Source of the DNA: Takakia lepidozioides
Lineage: Eukaryota; Streptophyta; Takakiopsida; Takakiales; Takakiaceae
Length of the DNA: 60,000 nt
Direction: 5' to 3'
Assembly (NCBI GenBank): GCA_030704615.1
Contig: CM060732.1
Coordinates: 30,611,053-30,671,052, forward strand
Shown here: positions 44,978 to 55,082 of the stretch, piece after piece
Numbering within the stretch: the stretch's first letter is position 1
Layout of the letters: each line of letters starts with the position of its first letter
Position numbers and translations under genes: made by a program
The notes under the pieces: model-generated
The model's input: only the letters and a program-made list of their open reading frames with translations
Told to the model about the DNA's origin: nothing
Databases searched by the model: none

Positions 44978-45500
44978 TCAACTCGAAAGCTTTGAGACGG
45001 TTGCGGGTGTCCTCATTGCGAATGACTGCATCTCCTTTAAGTAGCACAAACTTTTCATTGCTAATGAACCCCCGCTCGTGGTTGCCTCGTGTAGAGCGTG
45101 TCCGGCTGCAACCATGTCTGATTGCACAAACTTGTGTAGCTCCTGCTCCTCTGCTCTAGTACACCACGGCCTTGTGGCTGAACACCTTGGTCCCCGGGGC
45201 TGTCTTTGGCTGTGTTCCAAGCCTAGCTTCCACCCACTTTGGTATTTCACCTACAGTTGCAGAACTGTTTGCTCCAACAGAGTTCTGACTGTCCAAAGCA
45301 ATATTGAGGCCCTCAACGCCAACTACAGCAGTGTGTTGTCTATTGCTAATGCCTGACTCCCAGTATGCAATCAACCCGTCCAACTGCTCTCCACTCAAGT
45401 CAGTCTGAGCCCCTTGAGAAACATAAATCTTGTCCCCTTGTGTGCACAGGCTAAGAGAAGAGACCTGCCCTTCAATTACGTCCTCATTTCCCCCAGCCAT
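44978..45500 (-). CDS. Unassigned frames upstream of gag
   Basis: An ATG at 45500 opens a 114-residue frame (MAGGNEDVIEGQVSSLSL), and an overlapping frame ends at 44978. Neither has a known domain. Position near the 5' side suggests an N-terminal gag portion or an extra small gene. Confidence 0.3.
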
Positions 45501-45749
45501 ACAAGGAGTACATCCCCAAATTTATCTCTTATGTAGACCACAACAGATTCTAGAAACAGAATTGTGGATCTTTCATAGCACACTCACACTCAAAAAAATT
45601 CATAGATTTTTAGCAGAGTCCAAAAATAGGTAGGTCTAGATATGTAGATTTCCCCTTTCTGCAGCTATCCCCTCAAAAACTGAGTCAAACGGAGTCCATT
45701 TGACAAAGATATGACCAATTAGGCTCTAAATCATTTGAATTAGATCAAA

Positions 45750-45910
45750 AAGGCCTTTTTTTTTTTTTTTTTTTTTTAACACCAAAACGTTCTCGCCATT
45801 AAAAACTGCTCCCAAGTCACCTACGAGTTCCCAACACGTCCAGGTAGTTCGTCCAGGTAGGGGCGATTTCAAGAGCAGGTCAAGAGATGCACTGCGCAGC
45901 ACCTTCATGG
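45750..45910 (-). mobile_element. Poly(A)-tailed insert in the retrotransposon leader
   Basis: A run of about 24 T (45754-45777; A on the minus strand) follows 130 bp of unrelated sequence whose minus strand ends in this tract. It looks like a retroposed SINE or mRNA fragment. Target duplications were not found. Confidence 0.35.
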
Positions 45911-47393
45911 CTTATGGATAGGCGGCATGCAATCGAAAGATTCGTGGATGGTTGCTGGACTTGCACAACACATCTGCCACATCGGAACCACAGCTTCACT
46001 TCACCAACATTCAGCACAACAGGAGCAGAGCAGAGCATACAAGAGCTTGGCCGTTGATTGCGACACCTGCTGTGTGTGAAGTTTGAGAATTGAGCTGCTT
46101 TTTGATGTCTGTGGTTCTACTGTGGTGTTGTACGTGTGCTCCTTGGACCTGTTGGACCTCCCGCAGACGTGATAACTTTCTTTTCTTCTTATCCCTGAAC
46201 CCTCCTGAGGCCCTATACATTCTTGATTTTGGCCATTTTGGAAGGAGGCCATTGGCCTTTCTTCCTTAACTTGCGCTTGCGCACCAGCCTCTTCCTTCGA
46301 AGCTCCAATCGTTTAGCCTTCTTCTTTAACAATTCTGCTTCTGACTTGAGGGAAACTATGGCTGGGATGGTGACCTCAGGAACAATCTCGACCTCTGACT
46401 CTGGGGCATCTCCAGCAGCCCTGGCTACCACATTCCTCTCCGTTGTGGCCTTCCACGTCAAGGACGCACCGGCTGCGACCTGCCCACTGTAATCTCCAAG
46501 TTCTTTTCTATACTTCAAACCCACTCTAAATCCAGAAAACAGCCCGCAAGCAGGTCTCCACTATGAGCTTGCCGAGGCAGCAGATGGTGAGAGAGACAAG
46601 GACACATTGGAGAAGGTCGGCACGAGGGCCTGGGAAAGAAGGAATGCCAAAGGTTGCAGAGTTCTCTGGTACGCCAAAGCCAAGTTCTGAAGGCGGGATT
46701 CCCCCTGTTGCCCAGGCTGGGCACAAGCTGGGCATTTACGGAAACCCCTCCGAGAAGCAGATGAGGCTCTCGGCAGATTGCCCGACAGGTTTTGCTTGTA
46801 AATCAGTCTTGTTAGCCAGCGATTGCAAGGCCTGCACCTGAAGCTCCGGGAACATCAATTAATCAACGATCTCCTCCAGCAAAATGGGAGTGTCATAGGT
46901 TGTCTTCCATCAACATTCACTACTTCATGTGCTTGGCTATTTGGGCCTGCTTTTTCCCGCCCTAACTTGCTTAAACGCTCCTGTGTGTGCTCTTGTACCC
47001 GAGCCCTTCTTAGCTCGCAGTGTCCTTCACAGAGCCGTCCTCATCGACAACTGTCCATATTGCTTTAACAAGGTATGGATGTGTCACCATTGAACTGACC
47101 AGGTACAGCAAGGCTGCAGAACAATCTGCCTCTCGCAGTGCTCCTGTACAGTTGCAGTTATAGCGACGCACCGAGTGCCCAACTTGCAGTAGTAATGCAA
47201 CCGCAAGCGCTTGTTCCCCTGTCACAACCACACTCTTGCATGCACGCTGCACACAGGCTTCCACCTCCGGAAAAGAAGTCCAGGGACAAAGTTACGGTTG
47301 TCAGCAGCTACCAACAGACACAGTCTTCCTTACATTTGCGCATCATCCTGCTGCTCCACCAGCCTTGTCACAAACATAATCTACCATAATTTT
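45911..47393. other. 5' internal region of the retrotransposon, no recognised gene
   Basis: A Lys/Arg-rich frame on the minus strand (46213-46524; ELLKKKAKRLELRRKR) and other short frames are present. They may be part of an extra element gene or a captured host fragment. No primer-binding site could be assigned with confidence. Confidence 0.3.
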
Positions 47394-47834
47394 CTTCTCT
47401 CACTTTCAAAACACAAAACCACAAGTGCTAAACTAAACTCACCTCTGGCACTCACAGATGCAAGCCATCTCTCTCGAGTGATAAGAAAAGTAAGAACACA
47501 GTGTTGACACAAGAAACATGAAAACCAACTCCATCACTCTTTAAAATAGTAGTCGAGCCAGGGGCACCCCAAGCTATGGGGACTCCACCCCACAACAACC
47601 TATCCTCCCTTCATAAGCATACTCAGCTTCTAAAGCATGAAGGAGCTCGGTCGCGCAGGCTCAACTCGAGAGAGATGAGCTGCACGACTGACGCTCTCGT
47701 GAAGATAAGATGGTTCAGGTGTCAAGCTCAAACTTGACACCTGACTTAACACTTGAACTAAACCCAAGTGTTAAATACAAATAACGAGTTTTATTCTAGT
47801 TAGTTTCACACTGTGTTTATTTATCTTGACAATG
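47394..47834 (-). repeat. 5' LTR of the retrotransposon
   Basis: 47481-47834 matches 36277-36625 closely (for example GGTTCAGGTGTCAAGCTCAA and GCATGAAGGAGCTCGGTCGC). The portion 47394-47480 is not in the left LTR but resembles the end of the solo LTR at 7.3 kb, so it is probably the true LTR end. The exact inner border is uncertain. Confidence 0.6.
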
Positions 47835-49120
47835 ACATTCCTAAGTCTTAGAATAGAACACACGTGAATGTTCAAGCTTAAGAATCAGAGGGGTACACTT
47901 GTCGGTCAACTTATGAGTAAATTGAATTTTTTTGAAAAGTCAGCGTGGTGTAGCATGTTGTGCAAAGTCACCAGGACTCAGATATTCCAAGATAGAAGAA
48001 ACTCGCGAGAGCCTGAAGTACGCAGACGAACATAGAACAATTGCTTGATTTTGTGAAGCCTACAACCGTGCTTCTTCTTGAAAATGAACCGCCATGGTCT
48101 TTATCTTCCGATCTTCAAGATGAACATAAGATAAAGTACTCGGTCTTCGTCTTGTCGCCTCATCGGATGAATGGAAAGCTTCATGATCAAAAGAATGGAG
48201 ACGGTGTTGCAGCTAACATTATAAAAATGCTTAGGATCTGTAAAAGAATGGAGACAAATGTAGCAGTGCAACAGGATGCGGACCACGAATGCACCGGGTG
48301 CAATAAGAACACAAACCAAACCAAAACGTTTTTAGGGGGGCCGGGTATGGGCGCATTGAAAAACTTGTAGATATCTAGATCCTGGGAATCCAAACTAATA
48401 GCGTTGATCCTGAGAGACAGAAAGCTAGAAAAAAAGTGATGTTGAGATGTTCTACTTGATGCAACTGCATAGATATGCAAAGAGGCAAATATATGTGATT
48501 GAAACTATTTCACTGAGATGACATGAACATTACAACAACCCTTTTGCAAGAGAATAGACATAGTAGAGAACGACTTAGATGCTCATCTAACACGCAACAC
48601 TCGAGAAGGAGTTTAAAGCATGCAATAGATGATAGCAAACCTAAGGCTCAACAACATAGAAGAAACATTGACACAATAACCCTTAGATGCAGAATAGTAG
48701 TCAATCTCTATAAAGTCCTAAACTAGTTTCACTCAACAAGTGAGCTCATCACTGGGAGAGAAATGGAATGAGGTACACAGAGCCTCACCCCCAGCTTATA
48801 TACTGTTGTAAGGGGTTGTTTCAATTAAGCATAAGACCAAAATAGGTAAAAGAAAATTATTTCTATGTCTAGAATAGAAAAAAAATATTTTTTGTGTCTA
48901 AAAAATAACTTTATGCCTAAGTAGAAAAAAAAAAACCCTAAAAGTGGCTTGATAATAGTCAATAATATCTCTCAAGTATAATTGACTCTATTGTAACTTA
49001 ACAGAAACTAGATATGAATAAAAATCCCCGAAGTTTTTTTTCAAACTAAAAGCTTGTAGAAAGAAGCTAACTGCAAAACATTAGCAAAGCACCAATGAAG
49101 TTTAGGGTTTAGGATGGTCA
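47835..49120. repeat. About 1.0-kb tandem repeat, rest of unit 2 and unit 3
   Basis: 47835-48362 completes unit 2 (CATTCCTAAGTCTTAGAATAG follows the insertion, as CCCTAAGATTTAGAATAG does in unit 1, 35530s). Unit 3 runs from GTAGATATCTAGATCCTG (48367 area) to AAGTTTAGGGTTTAGGA near 49113. Confidence 0.7.
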
Positions 49121-49811
49121 ACAAAGGCTTGCAAAGGTAATTAAAAGTAGAAAGAATACTAAAAAAAGACAGTAAATTGCAAGGGGGGCTGGTTCGGACC
49201 CAAATACAAATGCAATGGAATTCAAGACAAATGCGTACAAAGTGCGCCTATCGTGCCTAAAGGGATGCTATAAGACTATTATGTGTTATGCAAGGACTCC
49301 CGCCCTCATGAGATAAGGTTCTCTAATTGAAAAGTGAGGCACTTTCGCACCAACCGTAAGTTTTTTTTATGTTTGCCGCTCCTTGTTTAGCAACAAATAT
49401 CTTGCTCACTATGGGCAAGCATGCGCTCAAGGCATTCATAAACATAGGGTCAAGTCTCAACCCCTAGTTGGAAAACTTATATTATGCCCCATCTTCAAAA
49501 AGAGGTTCGTACCTCTAAGGAAGAATGGGAGGGATTACCGCATAAGGTCATCGACGAGAAGGTTAGGTCGGCAGAGGCTTGCGCATGCACATAGTACTCT
49601 GATCGCTCGAGATGAACTCGAGGGACGATCAACCAAGTCCCTTCTCTCCGACCATTGGGCGCACACAGGGGGAACTGTGTAGTCTTAGCCGACACGATTA
49701 CCATATAACCCCAGCAGCTTTCCCTATTGTACGCGGTGGCTAAGATGACGTCAAAACGGAAGGCTCTATACGCCCGTGCTTCGGAAAGAAAAATCATCTC
49801 GAGTTCATCTT
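49121..49811. other. No gene seen
   Basis: AT-rich left part, then unique sequence up to the KIN-7 duplication. A 99-residue frame on the plus strand (49383-49682) has no recognisable domain. Confidence 0.25.
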
Positions 49812-50820
49812 GAAAACTGCCAAATATCTGTATCGAGGTCGTGACTGGCCTATGAAGACCCAGACTGTCTATCCCCTGTTTTGAGGGAGGATGTATGTGA
49901 GTTGGGAATGGATGTGGGGATGGAGCTTGCCTCCAACTGGGACACCAGGGCACCAAGTGCAGCACCCCTCCGTCTTTCCTCTTGAAGCTTGGCATTCTGA
50001 AAAGTGAGTTCCTGAGCCTTGACCAGTTCATTTTGAAGTTTTGAATTATGAAATGAGAGCTTGGTGACTTCTTCGGCTAGATTCTTCAGCTCAACAGCAG
50101 CTTGTGAAGGCGGTTCCTTCGCATATGCCGACTCCTCTGCAAGTTTCTTAGTTTGGATCTGTAGACCCTCATTCTCCTCTAACAACCGTGCTCTCTCCTG
50201 CTTGAGTTTTTCCATCTCTGCTGCTTGTAACAATTTAAGTTTCAAGACTGTAAACACACTACGGATGCACATATCACATAACTGTCCCATAGCTTGCCCT
50301 TTTGATCATGCCAAGAACATCAGGCTAAAGAAAGATGATATGAAAAGCTCATAAGCTAGGCCTTTCCCTAGAGCCACCTACGAACTCAACCAGGGTGTAC
50401 CACAAAAGCTAACAAATGCAAATATCCTGAGTGTACATCAATAGATTACTTGTTACAAAGTCCAGTAGCCACGGAACCAAACCTGAAGAAGGACTTGCGA
50501 TTGTAAGAGAGTATCAACCTCCTCGGTATCCTTGGAGGTTGCATGTGAGTTGCAATCATGCACATCACTTTCAGATCCATTTTGTTCCACATATCGAAGC
50601 TCACCAGATAAACCTCCCGTACTCAACCAGCCTCCTATCTCCTCTGTATCATCAACCAAGCTATTGCTTGGCCTGTGGTGATTAATCTTCGTCTCCATTG
50701 AAGCCATCTGCAGTTGCTGTTGAAGGGATTCAATAGTCTCCCGCAACTCATTGATTTCCTCAACCTGGGAGACATGCAATAACAAGCTCAGTTTAACGAG
50801 GAAATACCTGATCACTTGAT
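49812..50820 (-). pseudogene. Truncated duplicate of the KIN-7 kinesin tail
   Basis: Matches 55116-57397 of the KIN-7 gene. It retains one full 282-bp exon (50483-50764; EEINELRETIESLQQQLQM) and the start of the next (50224 downward; MEKLKQERARLLEE). It jumps from FQNAKLQ straight to EERRRGAALGALVSQL, a deletion of about 0.9 kb relative to the gene. The acceptor before the second exon reads TTACAAG instead of TTACAGG, so normal splicing is lost. Motor domain and promoter are absent. Confidence 0.85.
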
Positions 50821-51517
50821 CACAGTGATGACATCGAAGGAATACCTTCAGACATGCAAACTCGACGCATGGTTCTTTTTATAACTCATTTCCAAAAACG
50901 GTCGGTTAGTAAGTAGGCGGTAAGTAAGGACACATTTGGTTTATGGTCCATGGACATGTTTTGTTCCAAGAAATACAGTTAAAAACAAATGTATGGAATG
51001 GATGATGCAAGCCCTACCCCATTGTAATTAAGTTATGAATACGTTGGAGAAATCTGGAAGATCACACAATGTTGGAACATTCCTGGAACATTCCCTGACC
51101 GGATTTGCCAGTTTTTGGGAACTATTATCTTGTGAAGTTTGTGCATTTGTCTAGCCTTGTTACCCAATGAAGTTATCATGTTTACATATTTCATCCATCT
51201 ATAAATATGGATGAAATGTTCCAGCTTGAACTAATTCAAAACGTAATTGGTGCTGAGAATCAAAACCCTCTATGTAAGTGATAGGAAGGTAGGGCCAATA
51301 AATTTTGGTACTTGTGAATGGATTGGGGAAACGAGAAAATAAACCTCTAAAACAACTGCTATCTGTGGTCAGCACGAGCATATGGATGAAACCTGGAAAA
51401 TTCAACAAAACATTCAGCCAATATCTGTCAATCATTGAATGGGCTTTGTGAAAATGACTCCTGAACAAATACAGGTAATTAACAACATTCATCCCAAGGA
51501 TACAACTCAGCCATTTG
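50821..51517. other. No gene seen
   Basis: AT-rich intergenic sequence. No coding, RNA or repeat signal recognised. Confidence 0.3.
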
Positions 51518-51520
51518 TAA

Positions 51521-52203
51521 GGGCTACTTTAGACTACGGCCCAAGACCAAGAACAAATTGGTTCAAATATTAGTCCCTAGATGCATATTAAAATATTAAT
51601 ATCCTAGGGACCAAAGTGGGAATGTGTAAAGACCTTGGGACCAAGACCAAGAAACTTAAAAATGAGGTGTATTATCTTCCATCACGTTTATTTTTCCCAC
51701 TTGACATTCAAGCTTGATTCGGATGGTCATTTGACAAAATTATAGTTTAATGTTATTGGTACTCTTCCTTTCTTGGTCCCTACAACAATCACCCGCCAAC
51801 TTGGACCCCTTGTCATTCCTAACATTGTTGGTCTTGGTCCCTAGTGTAAAGCCAATATGACCAAGAAATGCCCTTGACCAATAGAAGCCTTGCATTTTGT
51901 ATAGGGTAATGCCCTGAGTGGGGCATTACCTTGCATAAGGAAATAGGATGATTTCTTTGCTTTTCATCATTCCTTTATGATTTCTCCCCGCTAGTAGCTT
52001 CTTGTCAGAATAGATCTTGGAGGTAAAGATAAAGAAATGTCGTATGGTGTGCATTACACACCGTGCATTACATGAGTGTGTAATGCACCGGTACTCATGT
52101 GGCTGGCTGTTACGGAGTATAACACGCAGAAATTTACAGCGAGAAATCAACCCTAGTTCTTTACGAGTTGGTCTTGGTCTTGGACCGTAGTCTAAAGTGG
52201 CCC
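51521..52203. mobile_element. 683-bp MITE, PIF/Harbinger-like
   Basis: Terminal inverted repeats of about 36 bp: GGGCTACTTTAGACTACGG, then CCCAAGACCAAGA at the left; GGGCCACTTTAGACTACGG, then TCCAAGACCAAGA on the opposite strand at the right. TAA directly flanks both ends (51518-51520, 52204-52206). A TWA 3-bp target duplication is the hallmark of PIF/Harbinger transposons. No transposase is encoded, so it is non-autonomous. Confidence 0.8.
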
Positions 52204-52484
52204 TAAAGTATCTATGCAACCCCCGGTTAAGGCCTTGGCACAAGGAAATTCGTGTTTGGGGGGGGGGGCACTTCTTTTTCTTGGACCCCTAGGGTGTTGG
52301 TCTCTTTTGACAACAATTTTGGGCCAAATCAGAGAGGAGGTCTTGGTCTGTTAAATCCGGACACGCAAATTGCAGCTCTCCTTGCAAAATGGGATTCCAG
52401 GGCACAATTATACCTTCACTGTACAACAAATAATTTCCTTAAAGTGAAAAAATTAATTCCATTTGTTTTTCTTGGGTAATTTAC

Positions 52485-52725
52485 AGTGTTGGGCAGGTAT
52501 ATTGATTACCCAGATATACCCGCCGGGTATATTGATATATATATATATATTCACCGGTGTGGCAAGTTTAGGTACTTGGATGCATACCCTTATATTAGGG
52601 TATAATTTTATGATATACCCTTATCCTTATATTTACCTGCATCAGACGTCCAATATACCCTATTTTTTTGAAGGTGTATATGTTAAAATGAAGGGTATAT
52701 CTAATCAGGGTATATAATGGTTGAG
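52485..52725. repeat. GGGTATA/TATACCC inverted-repeat cluster
   Basis: Many copies of GGGTATAT and ATATACCC in both orientations, with a (TA)n tract near 52533-52550. The words recur at 53560-53650. Possibly a decayed palindromic element. No coding content. Confidence 0.4.
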
Positions 52726-53214
52726 GTTGTAAAATACTAGCCATTAGCAATTTTTTAACACAACGGTAGCATTCGAGGCGAGAGCTTCACCTTGGCATTT
52801 GGCGTGGAGGTACTTTTAGGGGATCTCACCCATTTAGCAAAATCGAGTAGTTTTTTTCTATACGTAATAAGGTAGGGATTTTCTTGGGGCATAAGCTAGG
52901 CTCATTGAAAGATAATAACGTCTTCAATGCGGGCACGTGTGGCTGCGGTGGGGCCCGCGTGTAGCACAAGGTTGCATAGAGTGGGGCGCCCCCTACCGGG
53001 GCAAGCGAGTCTGCTGGGCCCACAAAACACATGAAATGCAGATAAAATGTTAAATATTTCGAGGGATTTGCAGAAAGCAGTGTGGGTAGTGTGGTAGCTA
53101 AGAGCAATAGATAATAAGCATGAGGTTTGGTGTTCCACTCCTGTTAGGTGATATTGCGGCAATAATGTGTATTAATAGTAAATATATATTTTGTCTGAGG
53201 AAGGTCTGCCGGCC
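52726..53214. other. No gene seen
   Basis: Short frames only. A block near 52975-53020 is GC-rich; nothing was assigned. Confidence 0.25.
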
Positions 53215-53405
53215 CGCTTCAAGGTTGGAGTGAGTCAGCTCGCCAGTTGAGTCAGTCCGCTCGATGGTCACCAGTCGCTAGTCGTTTGATGGTCGTCAGT
53301 CCGCTCGAAGGTCGCTAGTCCGTTCACTAGTTGGAGTCAGTATGCTCGCCAATCCTTTGTTCGTCAGTCCGCTCAAAGGTTGCAGTCAGTTTGCTGGAGG
53401 GCATG
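53215..53405. repeat. Degenerate short tandem repeat GTCAGTCCGCTCGA
   Basis: About seven loosely spaced copies of GTCAGTCCGCTCGAAGGTC-like words in 190 bp, giving repeated Ser/Arg/Leu codons without an open frame. Confidence 0.6.
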
Positions 53406-55080
53406 AGGCCGAAGAAGAACAAGGACTTAAGAAAATTCAGAATCCGGACTTGGTGAATGGGCAGTGGGTTTATGAGCTCACCCCATAGGAAGTACTGGCG
53501 GGGCCCATAGCGCATTGAAGACGCTATTATCTTATAAATCAGAGCCATATTTTGACATATATACCCTTACCCAGGGGGTTATATAGAAATCCGGAGGTTT
53601 AATAAATTCATTTTGATTTTATTTTATTTTTCCATACCCCAAGGGTAAATGATTTGATAAAGATAATTTACCTATGCCCTAATTTTTTAAGAAAAAGTAG
53701 GGAAACACCTGGCAGCGACAGTTCACAAATCAGGCCCCTTAATTATAGTGAGAGGAAAAAAAACCTCTTTCATAAGAGGGATGGGGCAGATGGACAGGGG
53801 CCCGTCAGAGGCGCCTCCGCCTGAATCCTGCTAAAACTACCTATCAGACACGTTCGTGCATTGAGTTCTTGAATTAGTCCTATGGTTCTATCAGCGGTTC
53901 CTGTCATCATATTTCAATATCTGGAAGTCTGGTACATGGGCCCGGTTAATTTGCCCATCAGATATCCCTGCGATTGCGAATGGTTCAAATCGTAGTGACA
54001 AACTATGAAAATCTACACAAGAGATGACACCATGAAATGGCCACAAGTCGGGCGTAGGACAAAAGGGGAACAGGCTGATTAGCAAGGAGGACGGTCTCTA
54101 GGACTATCCTGTTTTTTAAGGAAGCCGGTTTGCTTTGGTCTGATCATGTAAAGAACACTGGAGCCAAAGCTAATGGATTGTAAGTTGTACTCAAAAAGGT
54201 AATGGCCTGATCATTCAAGCTAGAATCTCTAATACGCATATGGGCCACCGTGTTTCCCCAAAACATAAATAGACAGAACCTTGCTTTATGAGAGCACCAT
54301 CATCATTCTGCAAGAGAATGGTCATCCTCCTCATAGGAACAATTGAAAACTTTGGGAGTGGAGCTCTCCCAAGCAAACGAGGGACTACTAAACAGCCATT
54401 TGACACCATCACATCTCTACCTAGCAGGGCAGAGCAAATAAGATGCATTCAAACTTTTGGAGAAAACCCGAACACCGATAGTTTGATGGGTGACATGGAC
54501 CCACATACTTTTTGGTTTGTGTCTTGCATACAAATGCCCAGCTTGGAGACCTCATCACTGAGCTTGTCTATTTCACCAGCTCCAGATTCGTGGAAGTCTC
54601 TGCAATGACCTTCTGTGCGTATGTCCACCAGTATGTCTGTCTGCACTGAGACATTCCTGTGAAATCTCTCCTTGTCACTTTCTAGTGTCCAGCAGGGTGG
54701 GTCAAAAGTTCAAATCTAAGGCTTGTTGACTGAGGAAGTAGCAAATGGCAGGGTATCTGCCCCCCGTAGCGCAACAGGCTACCACTATATGGAGCCTCCG
54801 GTAATTTAACGTGGAGAGCACGGGAGCTCCTTGGACGACCAAAAGAATGGCTTCAAGCACGTCATATATGTGCAGTTGAAGAATTGCCTTGAAAAATGGT
54901 CAGACATCTACCCAAAAATGGTACAGTACGGTACACATATAAACAGTCCCCCAAAGACACCCTAAAAGACAGGCTCCATCTGTCCACTTGGTCTGAGGGC
55001 TATCTCTCATCATTAGTTAGAGACTAATATCGTGTCACTTACCTCAGTATCTATCTCTCTGCTCCCTTGCTCTCCCTGGG
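53406..55080. other. 3' flank of KIN-7 gene, no confident exon
   Basis: Two short minus-strand frames (54215-54448 and 54449-54646; the latter with a coiled-coil-like IDKLSDEVSKL) might be downstream KIN-7 exons, but no joining splice signal was established. Many KIN-7 relatives end in a RING finger; none was recognised here. Confidence 0.3.
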
Positions 55081-55082
55081 AC

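Larger units (their letters stand above)
36187..47834 (-). mobile_element. Ty3/Gypsy-type LTR retrotransposon encoding a C5-DNA methyltransferase and a PHD-finger integrase
   Basis: An 11.6-kb minus-strand element inserted in repeat unit 2. It is flanked by ATGA on both sides (36183-36186 and 47835-47838), a likely 4-5 bp target duplication. LTRs start TGTCAAG on the minus strand. Gene order from right to left is gag, protease, C5-methyltransferase, reverse transcriptase, RNase H, integrase, PHD finger; integrase after RNase H is the Ty3/Gypsy order. A purine run (AGGGGGGGCGA on the minus strand, 36710-36722) is a candidate polypurine tract. Many frameshifts show it is old. Confidence 0.85.

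Noticed and set aside
54215-54646. Extra KIN-7 3' exons
   Set aside because: No convincing splice donor was found after the preceding exon, which already ends in a stop codon.
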